From NCBI RefSeq assembly GCF_014696875.1, contig NZ_JACJQV010000126.1:1-50095 (forward strand): a stretch of 50,095 nucleotides of DNA. Reading direction: 5' to 3'. The position numbers and the translations under genes are program-made. Within the stretch, counting starts at the first letter, position 1, and every line of letters starts with the position of its first letter. Below, piece after piece: positions 35,357 through 44,700 of this stretch. The notes beneath the pieces were generated by a model. It saw nothing but the letters and a program-made list of their open reading frames with translations, was not told the DNA's origin and searched no databases. Source of the DNA: Microcystis wesenbergii FACHB-1317 (GTDB taxonomy: Bacteria > Cyanobacteriota > Cyanobacteriia > Cyanobacteriales > Microcystaceae).

Positions 35357-36081
35357 CTATTTATTCGACTTGTTAGATTTAGCTAGGTTGTGCTTGAAGA
35401 AAGCGCCAAGTCCCAATATACCTAAGCCGAAAATCGTGCTGGGTTCAGGTACTGCTTGAACTGTTACGGTAAAACTGCCACTGTTGCCTTTCCATTCAAA
35501 ACCATCCATTGGACCCAGGAAGAGGCGAGTTGCACCAGTAGGAACGATGAAATTCTGCACAGCACCACTGCCGGTTCCTGTCAGTCCATCGCCAATGAAG
35601 AAAACTTGCTTAACTTGTGGAGCTAACGAAGAAAAATTAAGTCCAATTGAAGAAAAGTTAAGAGCTGCAGGTGCGGGAGTCGAATCTGGCTGGCTGTTAT
35701 CTAAAAAGACACCGACAAGAGAATTAATCGGAGCGGTAATATCGGAAATTCCATTTTGACTCCCAGGCGAATGGCTAATAAAAACTTCCCCATCTGGCGT
35801 AGCAGTGGGTGGGGGTAGGAAGGGAGTATTGCTGACTGCCCCGGTCACGGAGAAATTAAGTGTTTGTCCGGGAATAAGGGAAAGTCCCAACACTTGTACA
35901 GGAGATTGATCGGGAGCAACATCTGTAAAGGAAGCTGTAGAGCCATTTGGCATCCCTGCCAGCCAAGGATTAGATTCGCTAGGAACCGTAATAGTTACAG
36001 CTTGTACTCCACTGGCGACGGAGAGACTGATAAGTATTACCCCCCCCCGATGGATTTTTCGATAAGTTTTGCTAATGACAT
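35357..36081 (-). pseudogene. PEP-CTERM exoprotein gene, out of frame at a G9 tract
   Basis: Translation from ATG 36081 gives SLAKLIEKSIGGG and then TAA, caused by a run of nine G (minus strand; C at 36040-36048). With ten (or seven) G the frame continues VILISLSVASGVQA, completing a normal signal peptide, then VTITVPSESNPWLAG and on to 35357. The mature part is about 215 residues and ends VPEPSTIFGLGILGLGAFF with a Lys-rich tail, the PEP-CTERM sorting signal. An internal ATG at 35953 leaves 198 residues without export signal. Either the tract is phase-variable, the gene is dead, or the run was misread. Confidence 0.8.
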
Positions 36082-36255
36082 GAGCAAGTGCCTTCTAAAA
36101 AGTGTTGTTGAGCTTGCAATTACGCCGTAGCCTACCAAAAATGACAAGCGTTGTCAAGTTTATTGATGGCGCAGCAGAGCAAACTTGACAACGCTTTCAG
36201 AGCAAGGCTTTCGTTGTGTCGCAATTCATTCTTCATATTCTGATCTGACAACGCC

Positions 36256-36402
36256 AAAATTTAGGCACTTTTTCCCTGAAAATTAGGTAATTGACCCCCT
36301 GAAAAACCCTACACCCCACACCCCACCTGCCCCCACGATGTCGGGGGGGGTGGGGGGGTCACACCCTGCCCCCACGAAAAACTTTTTGCCGCCAACCCTA
36401 GA
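36256..36402. mobile_element. Partial MITE copy
   Basis: Matches the right half of the 31021-31247 element: CACTTTTTCCCTGAAAATTA, the ACCCTACACCCCACACC run (here with added G/C runs) and the end GAAAAACTTTTTGCCGCCAA. The left part is missing; at 36170-36255 it adjoins a TTGTCA-bounded repeat related to 5971-6047. No gene lies between 36082 and 36569. Confidence 0.75.
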
Positions 36403-36569
36403 TAAATGATAGAACAGTTGTTCAACCATTAAGATTTGGTGATAATCCCGGGTAAGTGTGATCTAAAGTACAGCTTTTTTGGGAAATTTTCTCCATCAGT
36501 GCTGCCTTGGGTCGCCAATATGATAGAATGCCAGTAAATTGATACAAAACTTTACTTCAAGGTGAATCT

Positions 36570-37532
36570 ATGCCGTTTACGATCGAATCAGCGCGGAGCA
36601 TTTTCCCCAACACGCTATCAGCGGATGTGGTTCCCGCCACGATTGCGCGTTTCAATCAGCTGAATACCGAAGATCAACTAGCCTTGATTTGGTTTGCCTA
36701 CCTAGAAATGGGCAAAACCATCACCGTTGCCGCCCCCGGCGCCGCTAGTATGGTATTTGCCGAAAAAACCATGAATGAAATTCGGCAGATGTCACCCTTG
36801 CAACAATCGCAGGTGATGTGCGACTTAGCTAACCATGCTGACACCCCGGTTTGTCGCACCTACAGCACTTGGTCTGCTAATATCAAACTGGGATTCTGGT
36901 ATCAATTAGGACAATGGATGGAAGATGGCAGTGTTGCCCCAATTCCCAAAGGTTATGAACTATCTGCTAATGCCAGCGCCGTTTTAGAAGGGATTAAAAA
37001 ATTAGAGTCGGGACAACAAATCACCGTTCTGCGGAATTGTGTGGTGGATATGGGCTACGATCCCAAGAAACTGGGCGATTATAACCGTATTTCCGAACCC
37101 GTGGTTCCTCCCCAAAATATTGCCGAACGGACCAAAGTTAGCATTGAAGGCGTTACCAATGCCACCGTCCTCAACTATATGGACAACCTCAACGCTAACG
37201 ACTTTGATGTATTAATTGAATTATTCACCCCTGACGGCGCTCTGCAACCACCTTTCCAACGTCCCGTCGTCGGTAAAGAGGCAGTATATCGCTTTTTCCG
37301 GGAAGAATGCCAAAATTTGAAATTAATCCCCGAACGCGGTGTGGTGGAACCCGCCGATGACGGTTTTACTCAGATTAAAGTGACGGGAAAAGTACAAACT
37401 CCTTGGTTTGGTGCAGGTGTGGGTATGAATATGGCATGGCGCTTCCTCCTAACTCCTGATAATAAAATTTTCTTCGTAGCGATCGACTTATTAGCTTCTC
37501 CGAAAGAATTATTAAACTTTGCCCGTGGCTAA
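36570..37532 (+). CDS. ocp: Orange carotenoid protein
   Basis: A 320-residue water-soluble photoreceptor. Blue-green light converts it to the red form, which binds the phycobilisome core and quenches excitation as heat. The N-terminal all-helical carotenoid domain (about 15-165) keeps Trp41, Tyr44, Asn104, Trp110 and Arg155. The C-terminal NTF2-like domain (about 195-318) keeps Tyr203 and Trp290 (carotenoid keto contacts, 201/288 in Synechocystis) and Glu246 and Trp279 (interface partners of Arg155 and Asn104). AAGGTG precedes the ATG. Every known functional residue checked is present, so this is a full-length OCP. FRP follows. Confidence 0.97.
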   Translation: MPFTIESARSIFPNTLSADVVPATIARFNQLNTEDQLALIWFAYLEMGKTITVAAPGAASMVFAEKTMNEIRQMSPLQQSQVMCDLANHADTPVCRTYSTWSANIKLGFWYQLGQWMEDGSVAPIPKGYELSANASAVLEGIKKLESGQQITVLRNCVVDMGYDPKKLGDYNRISEPVVPPQNIAERTKVSIEGVTNATVLNYMDNLNANDFDVLIELFTPDGALQPPFQRPVVGKEAVYRFFREECQNLKLIPERGVVEPADDGFTQIKVTGKVQTPWFGAGVGMNMAWRFLLTPDNKIFFVAIDLLASPKELLNFARG

Positions 37533-37577
37533 ATAGCTACTGAGAGAAATCATTAAAAATTCTGATGAAATTTATTA

Positions 37578-37608
37578 GAGTTCCTTGTCAAGTGAACTCT
37601 TTTTTTTA
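37578..37608 (+). terminator. Terminator between ocp and frp
   Basis: GAGTTC / GAACTC stem with a ten-base loop, followed by nine T. It lies 46 bases after the ocp stop and should separate ocp transcription from frp, at least partly. Confidence 0.8.
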
Positions 37609-37762
37609 TACAATTAAAAGGCTGACTTAAAAAAATTGGTAAATACACCGGTTTCTTCTCCGATCTAGGTAAGAATAACTAAACAATCATTCTTAACAGA
37701 TGTGGGCGAAAAGAGTCGAGGTAGTTCAAAAATCCAAAATTATCATCCCTAAAACTAAAATC

Positions 37763-38089
37763 ATGCCTATGAGTGAAATAATTTGGTCAGATACGGAACA
37801 AGAAATTGCTCAAACTGCTTTCCAAAAAGCCTATCAGCGAGAAACTAGCACTTTAATAGAACATATTAAAGAACAGTCTGGTCAGATCACGGTTTTAGAT
37901 GATATCTGGCAAATGCACGATTATCTAAGCGCCCGACGACATCAGATTGATGGTAAATATGACTATCGCTATACTTCCCTAATTTTTGTCTTTGCTCAAC
38001 TATTAAAGGAAGGATGGTTAAAGCTAGAAGATCTCAACGGTTTGGGAAAAGATAAACTAGCGAAAATCGCTGCTCTCTCGCGAATGTAA
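37763..38089 (+). CDS. frp: Fluorescence recovery protein
   Basis: A 108-residue helical protein that binds red OCP, detaches it from the phycobilisome and speeds its return to orange. The patch needed for OCP binding, Trp50, His53, Asp54 and Arg60 in Synechocystis, is present as Trp49, His52, Asp53 and Arg59 in DDIWQMHDYLSARRHQIDGK. I use ATG 37763. The frame is open from 37700, but the functional Synechocystis protein also begins at an internal Met and is about 109 residues. It lies 230 bases after ocp with a terminator between, so it probably has its own promoter. Confidence 0.94.
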   Translation: MPMSEIIWSDTEQEIAQTAFQKAYQRETSTLIEHIKEQSGQITVLDDIWQMHDYLSARRHQIDGKYDYRYTSLIFVFAQLLKEGWLKLEDLNGLGKDKLAKIAALSRM

Positions 38090-38256
38090 ATTAATGATTA
38101 GCATTAAGCTATCAGCTTTCTGCCCCTAGTTGGGTGACTAAAAAATTCATCTCTAGATAATCATCACCGTCTTAAGTTTTTCCTAAGCGGCAACCAATTC
38201 CGCTAGAATGAGTCAATCATCCCGATCGCTTTTCGCTTGTTTTGCACCTTTGGTTT

Positions 38257-38772
38257 ATGTTCAAAAATCTTTTACTTCCCCTAGGAATATCCATCTTTCT
38301 CGGTGTTTGTCAGTCTTTGTCAGCCGCCGAATCAGCTATCATCAAATACTACATCTTCCAAGGGTCCGTATCGGTATCAGAATTAAAGCAATTGAGCGAA
38401 ACAGGCGAATTAGCTCCCGCTTTAGCGGCACAATTAAAGATGGCTAACCAAAAACCCGAAGAATTCCGCAAAATCCTTAATCGTCGGGTAGCGGTGGATG
38501 CCGTCTTTCTTTCCAAATTTCTTAATAGTTTTTTTGGCGAAAGTTTGCTAGATTATGCGACTGAAATTGTCCATACACCCAATCGAGCCGCTAGTCGGCA
38601 AGCTTTACGGGGTGCCTTAGTCACTTCTGCCATTAATGATAATGAGATTCAAATCATCGAAGTCCTCGATAATTATCCCACCAGCGAGGTTCATGTGGAT
38701 GGCAATCGTCTGCTCGATTTAATCAACCAAATTGAATCAGTATTGAAAAAAATGCCCCGTTTACCTTTCTGA
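38257..38772 (+). CDS. Exported DUF1400-domain protein
   Basis: A 171-residue protein. The signal peptide (FKNLLLPLGISIFLGVCQSL ending SAA) is followed by a DUF1400-like segment: IIKYYIFQGSVSVSELKQLS, then RKILNRRVAVDAVFLSKFLN, then LLDYATEIVHTPNRAASRQA. In cyanobacteria DUF1400 usually stands in front of an alpha/beta hydrolase domain; here it stands alone and no hydrolase triad is visible. It starts at ATG 38257; an in-frame TTG at 38242 is less likely. Probably periplasmic. Confidence 0.75.
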   Translation: MFKNLLLPLGISIFLGVCQSLSAAESAIIKYYIFQGSVSVSELKQLSETGELAPALAAQLKMANQKPEEFRKILNRRVAVDAVFLSKFLNSFFGESLLDYATEIVHTPNRAASRQALRGALVTSAINDNEIQIIEVLDNYPTSEVHVDGNRLLDLINQIESVLKKMPRLPF

Positions 38773-38786
38773 TATCTAATAGATAA

Positions 38787-38860
38787 GTAGGTAGGTGTTA
38801 AAAATTGTCCGATACCCCCCTTATTAAGGGGGGCAGGGGGGATCAAACCCAAAATCTATC
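38787..38860. repeat. GTGTTAAAAATTGTC repeat
   Basis: GTTAAAAATTGTCCGATACC followed by an inverted CCCCCCTTATTAAGGGGGG hairpin. A copy truncated by ISAs1 lies at 17556-17582. The rest of the gap to 38990 has one small hairpin (ATGCGTTA/TAACGCAT, 38902-38925). Confidence 0.7.
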
Positions 38861-38990
38861 TTCAATTTAATTATAATCAGTTACTTATATTGGATATTCA
38901 GATGCGTTAGCCCAGCGTAACGCATTCTCTGATCAGGTTTTCATGAATTGCGCTGTAAATTGAATAAATTAGGATAATCTGGTAGGAATA

Positions 38991-39905
38991 ATGACCACTT
39001 CTTTGTCTCGAAGGAAAACAGTTAGCGGCAAACCTTTTTTAAAGTGGGCGGGAGGCAAAACTCAACTGGTTCCCAATATTCTATCTTTGATTAATTCCCA
39101 GATTTCTCAAGATTGTCAGTTTAACTACATTGAACCTTTTGTCGGAGGTGGGGCGGTTTTATTCTCAGTTTTAAATAATTTTTCTCCTGTCCAAAAAGTT
39201 ATTATTAATGACATCAATCCTGATTTAATCATGGCTTATAATGTTATTAAAAATAATGTCAAAGAATTAATAGTCAAGCTAAAAAAAATTCAGCAGGATT
39301 TTTATGAACTTAAAAATCTAGAGGAACAACAAAAGTTTTTTTTGGATAAAAGAATAGAATTTAATTCTCGCAGCTGCGATGACTGTCTAGAAAAAACAGT
39401 TTTGTTATTATTTCTCAATAAAACTTGTTTTAATGGACTTTATAGAGTCAATAGCAAAGGACTTTTTAATGTCCCTTTTGGAAAATATGTCAAACCATTG
39501 ATCTGCAATGAAGAAAACTTATTAGCTGTCAACCATCATTTACAGAAAGTGACGATCCTACAAGGGGATTTTGTCCAAACCCTAAATTATGCCAATAACA
39601 AGACTTTATTTTATTTTGATCCTCCCTATAAACCGATTAAAAAAACATCAGCTTTTACCTCTTATACTAAAGAAGATTTTAACGATGAGGAGCAAATACG
39701 ATTAAAACAATTTATTGATCGAGTGGATCAGGCTGGTTATAAATTTATTTTAAGCAATTCCGACGTTAAAAACTTTGACTCTGACAACAATTTTTTTGAT
39801 GATTTATATAAAAATTATAATATTCAACGGGTAAAAGCCCGACGAAATATCAATTCCCAGGGCAATAATAGGGGAGAAATCTGGGAATTACTGATCAATA
39901 ATTGA
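38991..39905 (+). CDS. Solitary D12-class adenine-N6 DNA methyltransferase (Dam/DpnM-like)
   Basis: A 304-residue enzyme. The SAM-binding PFLKWAGGKTQL (about 16-27), FVGGGAVLFSVL, LNKTCFNGLYRVNSKGLFNV and the catalytic DPPY at 210-213 are in the alpha-group order. The closest families I know (DpnM, Dam) modify GATC, a sequence contained in the HIP1 octamer that is frequent here. No restriction nuclease gene is intact next to it. A tiny frame, MNKNICLELI-stop, starts 29 bases downstream and may be what is left of one. Confidence 0.9.
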   Translation: MTTSLSRRKTVSGKPFLKWAGGKTQLVPNILSLINSQISQDCQFNYIEPFVGGGAVLFSVLNNFSPVQKVIINDINPDLIMAYNVIKNNVKELIVKLKKIQQDFYELKNLEEQQKFFLDKRIEFNSRSCDDCLEKTVLLLFLNKTCFNGLYRVNSKGLFNVPFGKYVKPLICNEENLLAVNHHLQKVTILQGDFVQTLNYANNKTLFYFDPPYKPIKKTSAFTSYTKEDFNDEEQIRLKQFIDRVDQAGYKFILSNSDVKNFDSDNNFFDDLYKNYNIQRVKARRNINSQGNNRGEIWELLINN

Positions 39906-40121
39906 CAAAAATCAAGCCTAAAAGAAAAGACGACATGAATAAAAATATTTGCTTAGAATTAATTTAGTCATTGTTTAATTCTGCGATAATATCATCAATG
40001 TTTCCCCGAAAGACTTTCCCTTGTTGGTAGTCTTGACGCGCTTGATGGATATTCTTGGCGATTTCTTCTCGTCTTTTTTTCAATTTGTCTATGTCGAATA
40101 ATACTGATTAAATCATCTTGT
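39906..40121. other. Gene debris: possible restriction-gene start and antitoxin tail
   Basis: A ten-codon plus-strand frame with an upstream AAAGAAAAG (39935-39967), ending where minus-strand sequence begins. On minus, LKKRREEIAKNIHQARQDYQ and QGKVFRGNIDDIIAELNND read to a stop at 39964-39966. That is the style of a Phd-like or related antitoxin C-terminus. It has no start codon: upstream (40095-40115) there is an in-frame stop. Confidence 0.5.
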
Positions 40122-40280
40122 TCATAGGGAAATTGTTTCCTCGATCGCTTCTTTTGGTAGTCCTCGACGAATATCAGCTAAAGGTTTTAAGCTTTCTTTG
40201 ACTTCTTCAATGGTTTCTCCTTGACCATTTGCACTTGGGATTTCAGGACAATGCGGCAGGCATTTTTGCGAGGGATTCAT
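40122..40280 (-). pseudogene. HicB-like antitoxin fragment
   Basis: 52 residues with CPEIPSANGQGETIEEVKES, matching the core of HicB antitoxins (Pro-Glu-Ile-Pro...GEGxTxEEA style). The normal N-terminal strand pair before it is absent and no HicA toxin gene is found. The remaining bases to 40394 hold one short plus-strand piece, EQRVEQLEKTVKTLVEILLD (40313-40378), a coiled-coil tail of an unidentified gene. Confidence 0.6.
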
Positions 40281-40394
40281 GGTTGAAAACCTCCCGCTCC
40301 TTCTCTTAGTTTAGAGCAGCGGGTTGAACAGTTAGAGAAAACGGTAAAAACCTTAGTAGAAATTCTCCTCGATCAAACTTAAGTCCCACTGAAC

Positions 40395-43300
40395 TTAATC
40401 TACAAGACTTTCTTTTTGGATTAATACCTCACCAGCGATCAAACGTTGGGCTGCCGACAGTAAAACATTCTCAATATAGGGCTTGACAACAAAAAAACCT
40501 TTTGCCCCTTTAGCAGCGGCGAGATGCTGCATTTTTTGCGCCTCTTGTGCGGTAACCATCGCTACTGGTATCCCCTGAAGTTGTTCATCCTCTTGCAGAC
40601 AAGAGAGCAATTCTAACCCATTCAGGCGCGGCATTTCGATATCGCAGAGAATCAGATCACAAGCTAATCCGGCCCGTAATTTTTCCCATGCTTCTAAACC
40701 GTCCCGAGCCTGTTCAATGCGATAACCAGCTTTAACAAAAGAAATCGTTAACATTTCTCGCATGATTACCGAATCATCGACAATCAAGACCAGAGGAGAG
40801 GATGAAAGCTGATTAGGAGTTGCTTTAATACTATCAGCTAGTAATACTTCCCCCGCAATCATTTTTTCAGCTGCCGAGAGTAAATCTCTGTCTGGGCAGG
40901 GCTTGGTAAAATAACCACTAGCTCCTAATTTCGCCGCCTCCTTGCGATGAAGGTACGCCGCTTTGGAAGTCAAGAAAGCCACGGGAATCGCCGCTAATCG
41001 GGGGTCTTTTTGCAAATTAGACAGTAATTCCAGGCCATTCATGCGGGGCATCTCGATATCGGAGAAAACGATATCACAGGGCAAACCGCCGCGTAATTTT
41101 TCCCAAGCTTCTTGACCATCCCGGGCCTGTTCCACACGATAACCGGCTTTACTAAAGGTTGAAGAGAGCAATTCCCGGACAGTAATCGAATCATCGACAA
41201 TCAGCACCATAGTCTCCGATTTTTGCCCAGGTCCCACCTCTACGGGGGGGGCAGTTTGGCGCCAAGGACTCCCCTTATCGGTACGCAGACGACCCTGGGC
41301 AATGTCGATTAACTCTAACACATCGCCGATGGGCATCACCGTACCATCGCCTAAAACCGTCGCCCCGGCAATCCCAAGCGTTTTCGGAATCGGTCCTTCG
41401 ATCTGTTTGATGACGATTTCCGGTAGCGAGCTTCGGAATCGGTCCTCTGACATGATCACTTGATCTACCTGCACTGCCAAGAGATTATTACCACCGCGCA
41501 GGATCACGATCGAAAAAGAGTCGTCCTCCTGTTTGCTGGTGTAAAAACTACCGCGACCGCCCCGCCGATTGTAGGAAAGCAACTCGCTCAGGGGTTGGAA
41601 AGGTAGTAAAGTATTTTGCCAGAAAACGCAGCGCCGTCCATCCATATCCATTTGGATATCCCTGGGCTGGTAAAAGCTCATCTTCACCTCTTCCACCTTT
41701 GCCACCTTGACCTCCAGGCTTTTCGGGAGGAGGACTTCTTCCACTTCGTCCCTGGAGAAACCGATGCGCGCACGATCACTAACACAAAAGAGGGCCTTAC
41801 AGATACTCAGGGTTAGGGGTAAACGGATGGTAAAAGTGCTTCCTTTGCCCAGTACCGAGTCAATAGTTGCCGTTCCCCGCACATCGATTAAACTGGTCCG
41901 CACCACATCTAAACCCACCCCACGACCGGAAAAATCATCGGCCTGATCTTTGGTACTAAAACCAGGGCGAAAGAGGAGTTCATAGACTTCTTGGCGACTG
42001 AGGTGTTGAGCTTCCCGATCGCTGATTAGGCCTTTTTTGATCGCCTTGCGTTTAACCCGATTCGCATCAATACCGGCCCCATCATCACTAACGGTGATCA
42101 CGGTTTGATTTCCCTGTAGGAATGCCTGGACAGAGATCGTACCGAGGGCAGGTTTCCCCTTGGCCATGCGTTCTTGGGGTGATTCAATGCCGTGGGTGAT
42201 CGCATTGTTGACCAGATGGGTCATGGGACTAAGGAGATGTTCAAGGATCATCTGATCGATGAGAACATCACCCCCTTCCACTTTTAATTTGGCTTGTTTA
42301 TGCAGTTTCAGGGACATATCGCGAATTGACCGGGGGAGGTGATCGGCAGTTTGACTAAAGGGAGCCATGCGGGATTTGGTCATCCCTTCCTGTAGTTGGG
42401 TGGTAACCTGTCGCAGACTACGCATCACCTGATCGGTTTCATCGACGACAAATTTAAGATCAGAGGCCGATTCTCGCACTCGCACGATCAATTCGATGAT
42501 TTTTTGCACTTTTTTATGGAAATGATCATCAAACTGGTCGAGATCTAGGTCCTCTAGTTCGCCAGTCATAGCCGAATCGCCCTGATTTTCTCCCTTAACT
42601 CTACCGTAACCGATGGCACCGCCGGGATTGCGACTAGCCAGCAAAGCCTTTTCTAGGAGGGTTCTTTCATAGAGATCCTGCAGCCAACTGCCCTCATCGC
42701 TGAGTTTTTGGACTTGGTTAAGCAAATTATCCAAAAAGAGACCCAGGTCTTTCTGTTCCTGTTCAAGGCAATTGCGTTTAACCACCAGTTCCCCGATCAG
42801 ATTGCTGAGGTTATCCAATTGTTTGATCGGCACCCGCATCATCTGTTCAAAAGCTTTACTGACAAGGGGACGCCCGTTATTTAACCGTTTTGGTGGACTG
42901 AAACTGGAGGCCGGAGTCCCCGCCACCACCCGAGGGCTCCCTGTGAGGAGTTTTTCTAAATCCTCGAATTTATTCTCTTGGCTTTCTCTGGCAATTTCCA
43001 GTGATTCTAACCGTTGGAGATGTTCCGCCCCAGTCTCCCGTTCCACTGCCGTGGATTCCGAGAGGAGGGCCTCTAGGGATTCAAAGATGTCTGGCAGTGG
43101 CGATTGCGCTCCTGGGGTGGGTTTTTCCAGAAAAGCGTCTAAGTCTTCGAGGCTGTCGTAAAAATTGGGGTTGCTGATGGTTATAATTGCTTTTGAGTCC
43201 CGGACCGCTGCATTTTCTAACAGCAGCGATTCCAGATCATCCCCATCTTCTGGTTCTGACTTTGGCGCAGGCCTACGGGTAGAATAAAGATCATTAGTGG

Positions 43301-43526
43301 CGGCTTCTTCCCAATTGATGCTACCGCCAAAAAGTTCCCGTAATTCCCGTTCTGAGGGCAAGGAAGACGGGGTTTGGCTAAGAGAAGCCCCAGACCTGGC
43401 TGCCGGCTCAAATAAAAAGCTGAGTTCGTCTAGAGCCTCCTCACCGTCGCTGTCTTTGTCTTCTAAACTCTCTAACAACTGTTCGAGATCTTCGTTAAAG
43501 AGATGATCCGAGTCGGGTTTCATCAT
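40395..43526 (-). CDS. CheA-like hybrid histidine kinase with two receiver domains, no Hpt seen
   Basis: A 1043-residue chemotaxis-type kinase. The N-terminal 230 residues are acidic and probably disordered, with no recognisable Hpt helix bundle. Then come a long helical dimerisation part (240-420), a CheA-type ATPase (N-box HLVNNAITHGIE, SDDGAGID, FSGRGVGLDVVR), a CheW-like domain, and two receivers (VLIVDDSITVREL... and VLIVDDSVIMREM...) each with a DIEMPR phosphorylation site. It resembles the half of the Synechocystis type-IV-pilus kinase (Slr0322/Hik43 type) whose Hpt is on another protein. ATG 43526 is preceded by GGAAG; the frame runs to 43619 but lacks a better start. Confidence 0.87.
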   Translation of the reverse strand: MMKPDSDHLFNEDLEQLLESLEDKDSDGEEALDELSFLFEPAARSGASLSQTPSSLPSERELRELFGGSINWEEAATNDLYSTRRPAPKSEPEDGDDLESLLLENAAVRDSKAIITISNPNFYDSLEDLDAFLEKPTPGAQSPLPDIFESLEALLSESTAVERETGAEHLQRLESLEIARESQENKFEDLEKLLTGSPRVVAGTPASSFSPPKRLNNGRPLVSKAFEQMMRVPIKQLDNLSNLIGELVVKRNCLEQEQKDLGLFLDNLLNQVQKLSDEGSWLQDLYERTLLEKALLASRNPGGAIGYGRVKGENQGDSAMTGELEDLDLDQFDDHFHKKVQKIIELIVRVRESASDLKFVVDETDQVMRSLRQVTTQLQEGMTKSRMAPFSQTADHLPRSIRDMSLKLHKQAKLKVEGGDVLIDQMILEHLLSPMTHLVNNAITHGIESPQERMAKGKPALGTISVQAFLQGNQTVITVSDDGAGIDANRVKRKAIKKGLISDREAQHLSRQEVYELLFRPGFSTKDQADDFSGRGVGLDVVRTSLIDVRGTATIDSVLGKGSTFTIRLPLTLSICKALFCVSDRARIGFSRDEVEEVLLPKSLEVKVAKVEEVKMSFYQPRDIQMDMDGRRCVFWQNTLLPFQPLSELLSYNRRGGRGSFYTSKQEDDSFSIVILRGGNNLLAVQVDQVIMSEDRFRSSLPEIVIKQIEGPIPKTLGIAGATVLGDGTVMPIGDVLELIDIAQGRLRTDKGSPWRQTAPPVEVGPGQKSETMVLIVDDSITVRELLSSTFSKAGYRVEQARDGQEAWEKLRGGLPCDIVFSDIEMPRMNGLELLSNLQKDPRLAAIPVAFLTSKAAYLHRKEAAKLGASGYFTKPCPDRDLLSAAEKMIAGEVLLADSIKATPNQLSSSPLVLIVDDSVIMREMLTISFVKAGYRIEQARDGLEAWEKLRAGLACDLILCDIEMPRLNGLELLSCLQEDEQLQGIPVAMVTAQEAQKMQHLAAAKGAKGFFVVKPYIENVLLSAAQRLIAGEVLIQKESLVD

Positions 43527-43636
43527 GATTTGCTTCCTGCCAAGTCTTCCTTTTTGGTCAACCAATAAATAAGCTCTCTCTAGCTTCAGGTTACCCAGAA
43601 TTCTACCCGATAACTTCATCCACTAGCAATTTTTTT

Positions 43637-44299
43637 ATGGCTAATCAAACTCTTGGACTCGATCAACAATTTTACTCCTATTATCAATCTATCTGTCGGC
43701 GAGAATCTCCTATTTTAGCTCAATTACGTCAAGAAACTGCCTCTCAACCCCTGGCAGTCATGCAGATTGCCCCCGAACAAGGTCAATTTATGGCTTTTTT
43801 GGTACAGGCGATCGGGGCGAAAAAAACCTTAGAAATAGGGGTTTTTACCGGTTATAGTGCGCTAGTGGTGGCCTTAGCTTTACCCCGAGAAGGCAAGCTG
43901 ATCGCCTGTGATCTAAGCGAAGAATATACCAGTATCGCCCGCCGTTATTGGCAGCAGGCCGGTGTCGCCGCTAAAATCGATTTAAGAATTGCCCCAGCCC
44001 TGGAGACTTTAGATCAATTAATCGCCGCAGGAGAAAGTAATAGTTTTGATTTTGTCTTTATCGATGCCGATAAAAGTAATTATGATCGCTACTACGAACA
44101 GGCGTTACAATTGGTCAGAACGGGCGGAATTATCGCTATCGATAATGTTTTTTGGTCGGGACGGGTAGCGACGGCCGATAGCACCGATAATCGCACCAAA
44201 ATTATCCGTTCACTCAATGCCAAAATTCAGCAGGATGAACGGGTAAATATCAGTATTATTCCTATTGGTGATGGTTTGACCCTAGCCATGAAAAAGTGA
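43637..44299 (+). CDS. Class I SAM-dependent O-methyltransferase
   Basis: A 220-residue enzyme of the caffeoyl-CoA/catechol O-methyltransferase family. The SAM-binding LEIGVFTGYSALVVALALP (about 71-90), LIACDLSEE and the metal-binding FVFIDADKSNYDRYYE and AIDNVFWSGRV are intact. Cation-dependent methylation of a catechol-like hydroxyl is likely; the natural substrate is unknown. It is divergent from the CheA-like kinase, 110 bases from that start. Confidence 0.9.
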   Translation: MANQTLGLDQQFYSYYQSICRRESPILAQLRQETASQPLAVMQIAPEQGQFMAFLVQAIGAKKTLEIGVFTGYSALVVALALPREGKLIACDLSEEYTSIARRYWQQAGVAAKIDLRIAPALETLDQLIAAGESNSFDFVFIDADKSNYDRYYEQALQLVRTGGIIAIDNVFWSGRVATADSTDNRTKIIRSLNAKIQQDERVNISIIPIGDGLTLAMKK

Positions 44300-44330
44300 A
44301 AGGGCAAAATTAACTTCTTGGTTAGGATAG

Positions 44331-44549
44331 GCACTCATGCAAGAGACAGTTAGATAAGCTTAGACGCACTTAAGTTACATATCTTAAAATTCAAAAAACT
44401 CTCAACCGCTTATTCCTCCTGCCTTGCTAAAACGCATCTTAGATGCGTTTTAGCTTATGTGTAATTAATTGTGTCTCGCTACTTATATCCCTTAAGATAG
44501 TTGACAAAAAATTATAGCTGAGAACGACAGCACCAAATTATCAGTTCAA
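44331..44549. repeat. Repeat region with 14-bp hairpin
   Basis: AGGCACTCATGCAAGAGACA at 44331 and TAATTAATTGTGTCTCGCTA at 44462 are also found as pieces at 8221, 16460 and 25717. A perfect hairpin, GCTAAAACGCATCT / AGATGCGTTTTAGC with one central base, is at 44426-44454. Confidence 0.7.
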
Positions 44550-44636
44550 CGGAGAGGGTGGGATTTGAACCCACGTTAGGTGTGACCCTAAAGCAGATTT
44601 CGAGTCTGCCGCATTCAACCACTCTGCCACCTCTCC
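44550..44636 (-). tRNA. tRNA-Ser (anticodon CGA)
   Basis: An 87-base class II tRNA. The acceptor stem is GGAGAGG/CCTCTCC, the anticodon stem GCAGA/TCTGC with loop CTCGAAA (anticodon at 44600-44602), a long variable arm of the serine type follows, the T-loop is TTCAAAT, and G is the discriminator. It reads UCG codons. CCA is not encoded. Confidence 0.95.
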
Positions 44637-44700
44637 ACAGGGTTTGAGTCTGGATTATCATTTTAACAGATTACTTGCCCTAGGATTGATTTTTTTTGAT

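Noticed and set aside
41616-43506. Plus-strand frames opposite the CheA-like gene
   Set aside because: Antisense shadows of a long, well supported coding region; Ser/Arg-rich compositions typical of such frames.
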